Assembly (NCBI RefSeq): GCF_000003605.2
Contig: NW_003137829.1
Span: 93,541-104,489, forward strand
Reading direction: 5' to 3'
Source of the DNA: Saccoglossus kowalevskii
Lineage: Eukaryota; Hemichordata; Enteropneusta; Harrimaniidae
DNA: 10,949 nucleotides
Shown here piece by piece: positions 1 to 9,700 of this stretch (its first letter is position 1; each line of letters begins with the position of its first letter). The notes under the pieces are model-generated. The model was not told the DNA's origin and searched no databases. It saw nothing but the letters and a program-made list of their open reading frames with translations. The position numbers were made by a program, and so were the translations under genes.

Positions 1-152
1 TCACTCTCCAGGACCATGCAGCAAACACCTTGCAGGATTTTGCACGACTGATATTGAAAGTGTTGCTTTATTTTGTTTTCATGTATTTAAAATTAAAGAG
101 AAAATGTAATTTAAGTCTTTTATACTTTATTTTCAAACCTATGACAGAAATG
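1..152 (+). other. Open frame entering from the left edge, possible gene tail
   Basis: The third frame is open from base 3 to a TAA at 150-152 (49 codons). The first 18 codons use more balanced bases and read as a plausible helix (LQDHAANTLQDFARLILK). After about base 60 the composition becomes A+T-rich and UTR-like. The minus strand offers a rival reading, with an acceptor-like TTTCAATATCAG near 47-58 followed by a short open stretch. No family is recognised and either reading may be wrong. Confidence 0.2.
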
Positions 153-622
153 TAATGATTTATTATTATTTGCGTACATGGGACAGAGGCCTACATACGA
201 ATAAAAGTTAGTTACTACATTTACAGTTGCCAGAATTTAGATAATATGAATATTCGCCCAATATATTTATCCCCAAGTTGGCAAGTGCATGATATGGCCC
301 GATACACAACCTACTTTGTTTATGAAGTCTTCGGTGTACAGACTGATCCTTCGTGCACGGAACGACATCCCGACAACCACGCCCATGGAGTCATAGGAAT
401 CCGGCAAACATACCGTTCATTCACACCTCAAATCGGTGCCACGCGACTAGCTTTTGTTAACAAATCACGTTATCTGGTGATTATCGGTGTTATAGGGAGG
501 TCTTTCAGTCAATACGCGTAGTTACGTTTATAACAATCAACAACGTCAATATTCATCTCATTGTCGATTGCAACAATGCTACTTCATGAATTACGTCTTG
601 AATCAAGTACGTCTTTTTATGA
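153..622. other. Non-coding stretch with no recognised gene
   Basis: A 91-codon plus-strand frame (246-521) has no recognisable domain. Bases 340-480 are richer in CpG than their surroundings. ACGT cores begin to recur from about 467 onward. Nothing firmer can be said. Confidence 0.3.
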
Positions 623-778
623 TACAGAATGTCGCACATCGATATGTTATAGTGATGTGATTCTCAAATAAATGTACAGAATGTCGCACATCGATATGTT
701 ATAGTGATGTGATTCCCAAATAAATGTACAGAATGTCGCACATCGATATGTTATAGTGATGTGACTCCCAAATAAATG
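623..778. repeat. Three tandem 52-bp repeat units, each with a hairpin
   Basis: Three full units start at 623, 675 and 727. They differ only in the stretch before CAAATAAATG: ATTCTC, ATTCCC, ACTCCC, one change per step. Within each unit CACATCGATAT and ATAGTGATGTG pair across a GTT loop (first unit: 635-645 with 649-659), giving an 11-bp stem with one G-T wobble and one mismatch. Each unit also holds an AATAAA. There are no spacers between units, so this is a minisatellite, not a CRISPR array. It ends 23 bases before a TATA box. Confidence 0.95.
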
Positions 779-801
779 TACAATCAGAGACGTCAGTTAT
801 G

Positions 802-810
802 TATAAAAGG
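802..810 (+). promoter_or_regulatory. TATA box TATAAAAGG
   Basis: A full-consensus TATA box, with a GACGTCA CRE-like site 7 bases before it (789-795) and the 52-bp repeats just upstream. Transcription would start near 830-835 on the plus strand, but no open frame or clear initiator follows within 300 bases. An AATAAA lies only 13 bases downstream (823-828), which is odd for an ordinary gene. Confidence 0.4.
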
Positions 811-1305
811 CATTTAGTTCTGAATAAAGCAAAATTTATTCCGAGATATTAGTTCAACATAGTTTAGTTACATCATTTAGCTGCAGGGATATTATTACAA
901 AATATTAAAAAAAAACAAAAAAAAACTATAAATGTAAAAGTAACGTAGCTCAGAAGTGATGTGTCACGTGGTGTTCCAAGCCATATGTCATTGTAAATTA
1001 TGCAACTTTATTTTACTGATCAAAATCCATTTATTTTAATCAAGTTACGTCTGTGACGTGATGAAAATAAAGTTTGGAATCGGAAACATCATAAATCAAT
1101 AAAGTTGTGCTAAACTGTGTAAAAGACTGGTTACATGGTTTTATTTGTTTTAAAGCTTTGTTCATTGTTTATTTGAAGGTTGTGGTTAAATAGTCGTTAT
1201 ACACACAACTACTAAGTATGTTTGTGTAATTCCACAGCTATGTCAACATTATTGTAATTCTCTTTTATTACAAAGTGTCACCATCCCCTAAATATGATAT
1301 ATCCA
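811..1305. other. A+T-rich stretch with AATAAA signals and ACGT cores
   Basis: No gene is seen. Features are two A runs near 908-925, a palindromic E-box CACGTG (965-970), paired TACGTCTGTGACGTG (1046-1060), and AATAAA at about 1066-1071 and 1098-1103. These could end a plus-strand transcript, possibly one started at the 802 TATA box or one entering from the left edge. Confidence 0.3.
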
Positions 1306-1623
1306 TTAATCGTCATTATGATTGGATAAATCTCCGTCAGACCACCAATCATTATTTGAGTGGTCTGAAATGTAGCTGATAATTTTGTTGGGATTCTTAG
1401 CTTTTTCTGTAATCAACCGCAAGTAGAATTTAAAGTACCACCGACATGTTGGTAGAATATTCATAATTATCATTATGATGAAATTGTTTTTAAAAAGGTG
1501 TGATACAAACGCAGTGGTTGTCCTGGTGTGCTGTATTCGATATGGGTTCATTGCAACGTACTGGACGTGCTTAAAATACGGTGTTTTGTTGCACGAAAAT
1601 TGAACGTGTGTACCACAACCCAC
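1306..1623 (-). other. Unrecognised 105-codon open frame
   Basis: A minus-strand frame with no domain I recognise. Its last 20 residues are rich in Asn, Asp, Ser and Trp (SDHSNNDWWSDGDLSNHND), partly because they overlap a 9-bp inverted repeat (1337-1368). It may be chance; there are no splice or promoter signals to back it. Confidence 0.12.
1337..1368. repeat. Perfect 9-bp inverted repeat
   Basis: TCAGACCAC (1337-1345) pairs exactly with GTGGTCTGA (1360-1368) across a 14-base A+T-rich loop. It may form a stem-loop in DNA or RNA. No known element is recognised. Confidence 0.6.
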
Positions 1624-2040
1624 AACTTCACCACATTGAATGAACTCGAAACTTGCATCATGAACGCGAGATTATGATGGGCAATTACAATGTACCTAAT
1701 TTCTAATATTTTGAATATTGTTGGCATTTAAAGAAAAGCTGAATCATTTAACTAATTCAACAATACTTGTTTCATGTTTCACCCGACACTTGAACTACGG
1801 AATAATTCGCATTAATTGTCTAACTGGGAAAAGACATAAAAAAAACTGTGAATGTGTCAAATCACTTATTTCACATTAGTGATGCTGTAAAACAAAACAA
1901 AAATACAATAATATTGACACAATTGATGAGAGACAAATAAACTTTGTTACAGTAGTAGTTTAATAATACAACAATAATTCATTTACATTTTTATCGTTTT
2001 TCCGGTATTTTATCAGCCGCATGTATTTCAACAATGAAAG
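1624..2040. other. A+T-rich stretch, nothing recognised
   Basis: I see no open frame of note, RNA gene or repeat in this interval on either strand. Confidence 0.4.
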
Positions 2041-2074
2041 ACCCGTATACAGGATGTTGTTGAGGAGAATCAAC

Positions 2075-2200
2075 AATGGCTGCCACAGTGGGGCGTTTCA
2101 TTCATCTACCCGTATGATATGTTTGTCTTCCTATATTTATGATACAAACATACCGCTGACTGAATGTTGTTTCAATCAGTATGTATAATGGCTGCCACAG
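2075..2200. repeat. Duplicated 14-bp block AATGGCTGCCACAG
   Basis: Exact copies lie at 2075-2088 and 2187-2200, spaced 112 bases. A 9-bp inverted repeat (TATGTTTGT 2118-2126, ACAAACATA 2144-2152) sits between them. Each copy contains an ATG in a good start context (A at -3, G at +4). The ATGGC core resembles YY1-type sites found near starts. Confidence 0.7.
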
Positions 2201-2283
2201 CAGGGTTACTTGTAGTGTTAGTGGAACTGGAATTGTACTGGCGTTTACAACGCCGCCTTTACGCAGTGCTCGGGGAACTCTGA
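2188..2283 (+). other. Possible 31-residue small ORF, unrecognised
   Basis: The ATG of the second duplicated block opens a 31-codon frame beginning MAATAGLLVVLVELELYW and ending in RLQRRL plus a few residues. It reads as a short hydrophobic segment followed by a basic one. The first block opens a similar but shorter frame (MAATVG..., 2076-2117, 13 codons). The region is locally CpG-rich. However, the other plus frame (2181-2336) and the minus frame (2311-2102) are also open, so coding on any one strand is not established. Confidence 0.2.
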
Positions 2284-2551
2284 ATAACACACTAACGGGG
2301 AGGTGCCGCATTTATGGGGTGTATTTTATGTCCTAAAGTAACACAACATTGTTGATATTCTAGTCCCGATGAAACTCGTAGCAGAATAACTCTATTTTTA
2401 TGTAATGTTTGAGAGACTATATTTTCCAGTTTTCCGTGTAAAAATTTTGTTCACAAAAAAAAAAAACACATACAAAAGCCGGGCTTAAAACCCACTCAAA
2501 TACAAACAAGAAAATGACTTCACTATACCAGTATACGTGTAGTTCCGCACT

Positions 2552-2950
2552 TTGATATATTCAGAATGCAGAGTGCATCCAATAAACCCAAGTTCAATTC
2601 AGATTTCATTCAACGCGGAATCATTAGGTAGTTCAACACTACCGATTTTCGATGCCAAAGTGGTAGCCCTCCCCCCGTCGGCACCCCACAGTACTGGATT
2701 TAGACTGGCAAAGTTTTGTTTTACAAAAATAAATATAATTAATTGTCTATTTGGCCTTTTTAGCGTGATCGCGAAAACTAGCGTGATCGCGAAAGAAATA
2801 TTGAGAATATTGAAGAATATAGTTTTCGTAGTCTTATCTGGGTTAGAAGATATAATCTACTTACACTTAGTTATTTTTACAACTTCATCTTTTTATGTTT
2901 TTATTTCCATGCAGATAGAAAAAACCGTCACACATTTTACATGTATTTAA
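2552..2950 (+). other. Unrecognised 132-codon open frame with internal 18-bp duplication
   Basis: The longest open frame in the left half. No domain is recognised. The last 70 residues are hydrophobic with membrane-like stretches, but in A+T-rich DNA this is expected by chance. An 18-bp unit is duplicated in frame (2761-2778 and 2779-2794), giving SVIAK twice. No promoter or splice evidence supports it. Confidence 0.2.
2761..2794. repeat. 18-bp direct tandem duplication TAGCGTGATCGCGAAA
   Basis: Two adjacent copies match over 16 bases with period 18. Each holds a CGCGAAA core, similar to E2F-type TTTCGCG half-sites, in an otherwise CpG-poor area. Confidence 0.8.
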
Positions 2951-3335
2951 AAAAAAACAAGTTTTAGTTCATTCATATCCTATACAGATTAGAATACCAA
3001 TTCCAGACCAAAGTACTAAGACGTGAGAATTTTTATGAAAGTTAAACTATTGTAAATGATTGTCAAGTTGGTGTGAACTTTCCTTATGCATGTACAAGAT
3101 CCTGACTACAACTTTGGCATTTACATATATGAGAAGACGTTTCAATAGCTACTGTGTTGAACGCACATAATAGTTACGCATCAACCCTGGGAGTTCTTAC
3201 CATATAGTTAAATGATGGTTATGCCCAATACCTAGTTCCAATCGCACAGTGATATCTCAACACACATCATCTGAGATAAGCCATATAATGTTTAGTTTAG
3301 GGTTAAATACTAGCATAAATTAACCAATTTATAAG
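2951..3335. other. A+T-rich stretch, nothing recognised
   Basis: The only structure noted is a 7-bp inverted repeat, TATCTCA (3253-3259) with TGAGATA (3272-3278). Confidence 0.4.
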
Positions 3336-3420
3336 GTTTTTCACATATATCTCCAGTACCACCCATCAAATTTAAATGAAACTTGGTACATATATACTCT
3401 TGGCTAATCCACATACCTGA
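3336..3420. repeat. Possible fragment of a dispersed invertebrate repeat
   Basis: The run from TATCTCCAGTACCACC through AATGAAACTTGGTAC to the CTTGGC stretch resembles a phrase I have seen often in non-coding DNA of marine invertebrates (a 'CTCCAGAACCAC ... ATGAAACTTGG' type repeat). This is recall of a pattern, not a database match. The element may extend to about 3660, but its borders are not visible. Confidence 0.3.
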
Positions 3421-3699
3421 TTATATTGGGGTTGAAATCCATGCATATTAATTACACATTCTGCATAAACTTGGTCATGTGCAACTAATGTCCCAATCAC
3501 TATTGAACGAGGGCAATGCAACAATTACTATTTTAAAGGCATATTTTGTATGATATAAAATTAATACATGCTAACTGGAGTAAAACAGTTCCAAGCTAGT
3601 TTCTAGTTTAACACTACCGGCATATGCTACCCATGTGTCCTTGTGGTGGGTTTAAGGTGAAATAAATGATCAATAAAATCTTTTACTAGAGGCACAGTA

Positions 3700-5200
3700 G
3701 GTTTCAATGAATCCACTTGCCTCAGACTACACCAGCCACAGAAACTTCTCTATATGTATTAATAAAACAGACACTCAGCTAGAAAAATGCTGGAGAACCT
3801 CAAAGTGTGTAATTGAAACAGTACTTGTACACATAGGGAGTACCACATGGTCCTGCGTCAGTAGTGACGGGACATCCGGCAAGTGTACTGGCCTGGCTAA
3901 TGACTGGTGGAAGTCATGGTCTTTTTGGCTAATTTGGTATTACGGTTGTTATTATAACCTTGGGCATCACCAGTAATTTCTCCAGTACAGCATGAATTAG
4001 TAGAAATGGTTGGAACACATACACGTTCAGAATCGCCCACAGTATTGTCAGCGAATTTGTCACGTATGCAAGGAATCATCTTGTATTCTTGTCTGGGATG
4101 AGCAGGTCGAGCCGTGGCATTCCCCTAGCTTTCAAGACAAACAGTCTGTTTGCTATTCCCTTGGAGATCTGGAGTATGTGTGTCTCCTGGACATCACATC
4201 AACAGGACTGTTCCACACTCCTGTCATGTGACAGTCTTCAAGCTCTATTCTCCATCTGCTGTACCAGTCACTTCCTCTCCACCAGTTGACTTAGTGCAGG
4301 AGATGGTTTTGTGATGACAGTCTAGATGGCACAACAAACTAGAACATTTGTACCTCATTCAGAACGTAACCTAGCATATTTCTCCAGGGACAACATTTGC
4401 AATATATTATTTGGAGCTTTTCTTCTCATGAATTGAGCTTCCAATCCTATTTTTGTGACGTCCATGAGAGTTGTGGCTGGAGTCTGTAATCACCACATCA
4501 AGTTTGGTCAACAACATGAGAGAGGCTTGACTTTGTGATGTCTATGTCAGTCTCGTTCCCAATGGCGACCCACACCACTGAGCTTGGAGTACTAACATTT
4601 GCACTGAAGTTACTCTAAGAGCTGCTTATGGTACAAGACCTTCTATGGAAAAAGTCATGCCCTCCAAAACTCATAATTGGATACGAATTCTTTACACTCA
4701 CAATGAAACCCCAAAATGCAAAAACTTGATTAAACGTCCGCTCGCTGATCTCTGAACAACCAGTCATCAAGAAACGCTTTCACCTTTATGGACTTGCAGT
4801 GCAGCAATACGACTGGCACAGCCAGTAAATTTATGAAAAACATATTGGGCAATGTTGAGTTGAGAAATGGTGATGAAATGGCAGAACCCAGTTCTCATTC
4901 AAGTTGTCTAACTTATTGCCCAAATCATTTTTTACCTGAATATTACCTGGTTATACTCATCACCTGAATTCCCACCATTAGCAATGCTATCTGATCATTG
5001 CTTCATACCATGCGGCACAATACATGTGGCCTGCAACAACTAAGTTTGCCAAAATGATGTACTTTCAAGGCCAAGCGGACACCCTCTTGGAGACTATGAT
5101 GGCTTGGTCACTGCACCGAGTCCACTCGTCTACTCAATGCTAGACATTTGATTTTGTTAAGAATGCATGACAGGTATGACAAGTATGACTTAACTGAATA
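3700..5200. other. Long region with only short broken open frames
   Basis: Somewhat less A+T-rich than its surroundings. Open frames of 60-89 codons occur on both strands (for example 3707-3976 plus, 4079-3897 minus, 4010-4231 plus) with no recognised domain. Reading the minus strand in one frame from about 4917 to 4080 meets a stop roughly every 20 codons, close to chance. An AATAAA lies on the plus strand at 5197-5202. A decayed transposon or pseudogene is possible but unsupported. Confidence 0.3.
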
Positions 5201-6135
5201 AAATCTTAAGTTTTATAAATTTGTGACTATCAAGATAAACCTACCTTATTTTTGGGTGTAAAATAATGTAAATTCAGAATTTTCAACACAATTAGAATCT
5301 CCTGAATTATGCAGATAAGCAAGTACAAGATTGTCTATGGAGATGGAGATCAATCTGGTACAGAATATTTATGATTCGTCCCACTTAACACATCAACACA
5401 AATCTCATCACACAAAACACAATTTTCAATTGCAAAGACGACAAAATATCTCTGCAGTTTGACTGATGGCATCTCAATATGATATTCAAGCTGACAATTC
5501 CCGAAAGTTTTTGGAATTCTATTCTCATCACGGTCAATGCAAAGCTACAAGATTGTGCCTGATTGGATAAAAGTCAGACCAATCAGATAACAGCTTTTTT
5601 TTTTTTTAACACATCAAAATCAGCCTATACATATATATATATATTTTTGACTCAACTGACTGATCAAGATCCTGCAGAAAAAGGACTTTGGTTCCCAGAA
5701 CCTTTGGAACAAAGAGTTGAGATAATGAAAACTCTCACTGATTGATTGCACACCAATACACAACACAAATGCATTATTTATGATGCAGAAAATAAATTAA
5801 GTTTACTAGTTCATTTACATTGTACAATAGGACTTTCCTTTCCACACGCAAGAACAAATTTAGACTTATTTTGGTAGTACATCAGCTCTTTACATATGTT
5901 GTATATGCCACACGTGGCCCATCGAACAAGACGGCAACATTCCAGGTAACTGACTGACTGACTGTTTTTCTGTGTGCGTCTCATGATTGTTATATTGACC
6001 AGGTTGGTACCGAGGCTATCAATAGAAGATACATTTCTCTTTCAATTTATTTCACGCATTTGAATAAGTTGTCATATACCATAAAAAGTAAGTACTGTCT
6101 AACACATCAGGCCAGGTCACCAGAGATTTAGAGAA
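5201..6135. other. Non-coding stretch with simple repeats
   Basis: Contains a 13-base T run (5595-5607), an (AT)7 microsatellite (5631-5644) and four ACTG units (5949-5964). A 60-codon open frame (5563-5745) crosses the T run and the AT repeat and is not believed. The right part may include distal 3' UTR of UBOX5 if the AATAAA at 6051-6046 is used. Confidence 0.5.
5631..5644. repeat. (AT)7 microsatellite
   Basis: Seven uninterrupted AT units, extended on the left by a TATAC run. Confidence 0.9.
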
Positions 6136-6477
6136 TTGTTACATGATTGTCTTATTTATTTCAAAGTGAGATTTGGAAGTTACTAGTTTCAAGACCAAGG
6201 AGACTGTACTCTGAACATGAGTGTTACACTACCCTACCTGCTTTTCGCCATAAAAAATGGTTTGATCTAATCAATTCCAATCAATTAACAACCTTGATAG
6301 TGTACAGTAAATCAGTCAGCAACTTAGCTAGCAATGTGTTGGTGTATGAAACAATACGACAGTGACAGTAAGTAGACAGATTGCATTAGTAATTGTATAG
6401 ATTAAGGGGAATGATCAAACAGTGCATAAATGTTTTTTGCTTCATAGAAGTAGACTGGAATGTATTGAAATCGATGA
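6136..6477 (-). other. UBOX5: UBOX5 3' untranslated region (predicted)
   Basis: Sequence between the stop codon and the first AATAAA on the minus strand. No AATAAA or ATTAAA occurs earlier in that direction, so a 3' UTR of roughly 320-350 nt is the simplest reading. A 72-codon plus-strand open frame here (6147-6365) looks like chance. Confidence 0.6.
6155..6160 (-). terminator. UBOX5: Polyadenylation signal AATAAA for UBOX5
   Basis: This is the first AATAAA downstream of the stop on the minus strand. A CA dinucleotide about 15 bases further on and a G/T-rich stretch (CTGGTG to GATGTG) fit cleavage and downstream elements. A second AATAAA at 6051-6046 could give a longer 3' end. Confidence 0.55.
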
Positions 6478-6701
6478 TTAGCGAGCATTCTTTGAATGAA
6501 AGCGTATGATTGCATCAGGAGAAGACATCTGGTGGCATTTGCAGCATTTGATATGTTTGGATCCTGGTGATCTTTTCGTAAGACAGGCACGACACAAAAG
6601 ATGATGACACTGTAATTTGTACATAGTGATGCCACTAGATGATGCCTTGGTACATGTAGAACATATCTCATGTTTTTCTGGGTCATGCTGTACATCTGTT
6701 T
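6478..6701 (-). CDS. UBOX5: UBOX5 coding exon C: C-terminal RING finger and stop
   Basis: The acceptor is strong: a long pyrimidine run ending GGTTTTCCACAG. The exon enters in phase 1 and encodes residues 516-589, ending at TAA (6480-6478). The eight zinc ligands of a C3HC4 RING are all present: C529, C532, C547, H549, C552, C555, C568 and C571, spaced C-x2-C-x14-C-x-H-x2-C-x2-C-x12-C-x2-C. The LQCHHLLCRACL core is typical of RING-HC domains. The protein ends 18 residues after the last cysteine, as expected for RNF37. A longer open frame over the same bases (minus strand, 6770-6402) is an out-of-phase shadow, because only the phase set by exons A and B yields the RING. Confidence 0.93.
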
Positions 6702-9700
6702 CTGTGGAAAACCAGGGAGAGAAAGAAAATTGTTCTGTTTATAACAAGTCAGTGGTGAAGAGAATTTCAAAGTATCAAGAAAAGGAAGGCAATCACAAAT
6801 TCATTTTGATAAAACGTTTGGTTTTCATTATGAAAAAAATGAATGGGTAACCAGATTTATATCTGAGAAAATAGGCATTTTAGCAGGAGAGGTCATTAAA
6901 TTAATTAAAATGCATTATAAAAAGTTTGCAAAATTTCTATTTTATGTCCACAAACATTATCTCATATCTTGTGCCATTTATGCACAAATCATGCTTTATT
7001 TACACAATTACCGAACGTTTTGATATTACCAAGCCTTTTTTAGAGAAAGTAATTCTTTGGATTGCTTCAATGATGTGTCCAAAATCATTATTTCTTGTTG
7101 TGTCAGTTGGAATCCCTTTGCATCAGTTATGCATCAAAATGGCTTACAGGGCAAATCCAAATCCATAGTTGAAAAGAAATTTCCAAACACACAAAACAAA
7201 TGACATTATACTAATGCATACTATGAGAACCATAGGCTGTATGGATAAACCCACCTTTTGAATTCTTTTTGAAACTGCCAAATATGCTCAGTGTGTCAGT
7301 CAAAGCATCGTCCAGACTTGAAGTTAGCTTTTCTTCATGAGATCTCGTGTCTGTTGAGAGGACAACACAAGATGTAATCATTCTACATAGAATGTTCTAT
7401 TCAACCCCGAAACCTCTTCATCAACTAGCAAAACAAAATTTGGCCGAAAGGTAAAGGTGTAACAACATGCATTATTTATACATCTAACAATGACATAATT
7501 TGAAAAAAAAAAAAACGTTTTCAATGATGTATTCAGGCAATTGAAATACTGGTAGAATATAATGAGATTATCACAAGAATACTACTGCAAAGTATGTGCT
7601 CGGGCAGTATGGGATTGCATTGACCTCTGCTACTAGTTGATCAATACAGTCACTAAAATGTCTCTGGCATACTTTGTGATATTCTTGTATTATTACTTCA
7701 GGAAATACAGTACACTGTACAATATTATATTTTCATGTATTTTCCAAAATATTTTCCTCTAACGTCAAGTAATATATGAAAATTAAATATTAAAATTTAA
7801 CACATGAAAGTATTCTTCCCCGGAAAATAGCATCAACTATCTGCTGATTTTCATAACAATAATTATCTTAATTTCCTCTATTGTATTCATTGTTGTGCTA
7901 AATTCTATTGTTTGAGCAAAATTAAACAGTTGGGAACCCCTACTCTGAAATGCCCTGGGGAGAACCCTGCATGTCAAACCAATATGCTTTTTACAGCAAA
8001 AAACAAAGTAATGCAGTATACAAATTATATATTAAACAAATTGTGGTGAACATGAAATAGACGCGACAAGGATCTAAATGATAAACACTATTGTCAATTA
8101 AATATCTGTGCAGTATAGTGCATGTTATTCACACCTTTAATCAAAGTACACATGAACTGAAAATAACATTTATTGAAAATTATATTCAGTAATTGCCAGA
8201 CCATTAAAATATGTTTTTATTGTAGACATGCCTCTCTTCAAGGGAATACATGGTACTACTATAGGAGTAAATACAGCAAGGAATTAATAAAGATTATTGA
8301 CAAATTATTTTTTATGAATACCTTGTGCACCTTTCCAAACACCACCACTGCTACTTGGAACAGGAACTTCTACATTCATTCTGTATTTCCCACTAAGCAA
8401 CATTCTGCTGGAGGACAGCGCCATCTGTGGCAGTGTAGTAGTGACTGTAGAGGGCAGTCTTTCTTTTGGTTTTTCTCTTGATACTGTAGCTGTATCATCT
8501 AATACGTTCTTTGTTCTTTTTCCCAATTCTTCAGTTGAATGATTTTGCTTTCTTTTTCTTTTCCGGGTCCTAATTTCATGCGAGACCTCGCTTTCCTTGC
8601 TCAACCCAACTTTGGCTATATCCTCATTTAAATTTACTGCATCATTTGCATTCCTTGGAATAGCTTGCAAGTCTTTAACAAGGGCACTTGGTGATACTCC
8701 AAAATTATGTAAATCAGTTGCTCTGCCAACTGTTCTTGGAACAGATTTCAACCTATCACCACCCTTTAAGAGGAACTGGTCTATTCTGGATTTGAGTTTT
8801 GCATTGGGTATTGCCTTTTTAGTATCAGTGAACACAATTCCTGTGAAGGGATCGCTGGGTTTTCGACCCCACCGTGCCTCAGACACTATATGTTTATCTA
8901 AAGTTGATTGATCAATAGTACTTCCTGAAGGTAATAAAACAGGAAGTGACATCACCTCGCATGTGATTGGATCAATGAAGTCTACAGAGCATTCTGGGAT
9001 ATTTTTAGAGATTTGATTTTTTTCTGACCTCTGTCTACTAGTCACAGGTGTTGCAGAGCTAGTGGAACTTTTCTTTTTCTTCTTCAGTGGTTTCTCACTA
9101 AGTGATTTATATAGGGAGTACACTTTATCTCGAATTTCACTGTTATGAAAGCTAGCAGGCTGTCCATATATTTCAAGTCTTCCTAGTGCTGGTACAGAAC
9201 CGCTAACGACTCGACTTATGCGAATAATAACATGACTGACATTCATTAGTGACTGTGGTGAATGGTGTTTCATTTCGCGCACAACAAAACCAGGTGCTTC
9301 TATTGTAACATTGTCGTTGTTAAAGAATGGAGGCCTGGCTCTGAAACTTCTGTTTAAGAAAGTGAATTGGGTCATATCATTTTCAAGACTGAATGCTTTT
9401 CCAACAGGCACGGCTACATCAGAACAGTTTCTTAATGCTCTTCTTGGGGCATCACTCTTTTTCACAGCATCGCTATCGAACAGCCAAGTTTCACGAGAAT
9501 GCGTAGGTATGCTTTTAGTAAAAACCTCAAAACTGCTTGATTTCTGGGCGCCTACACAGGGATCAATTATAATCTTATCAAGATATATGTTACATGGAAA
9601 TTCACAAACGATATCCACCGGTGGCTTGATGAAATGGGCAGCAAGAAATCCTGGAGTCTTGAAGATGCCGTTTCTGGCCTTGATAAGGTTATTGACTTCG

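Noticed and set aside
623-778. CRISPR-like array
   Set aside because: The three 52-bp units abut with no spacers, and the context is animal DNA. It is a minisatellite.
623-828. Long terminal repeat of a retroelement
   Set aside because: A TATA box followed by AATAAA is suggestive, but only 13 bases separate them, and I found no matching second repeat, primer-binding site or coding remnant in the window.
3897-4920. Decayed transposase or pseudogene on the minus strand
   Set aside because: Some segments read like protein, but stops occur at close to the chance rate, both strands look equally plausible and no motif was recognised.
5563-5745. 60-codon plus-strand ORF ending in a plausible-looking peptide
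   Set aside because: The frame runs through a 13-T run and an (AT)7 repeat. The last 30 codons read well, but no convincing acceptor or family supports them.
6402-6770. 122-codon minus-strand ORF as a separate gene
   Set aside because: It is an out-of-phase reading across the UBOX5 RING exon and its acceptor. The phase set by the other exons gives a complete RING instead.
8597-8911. 104-codon plus-strand ORF
   Set aside because: It lies opposite UBOX5 exon A, which has clear domain content; this is an antisense shadow.
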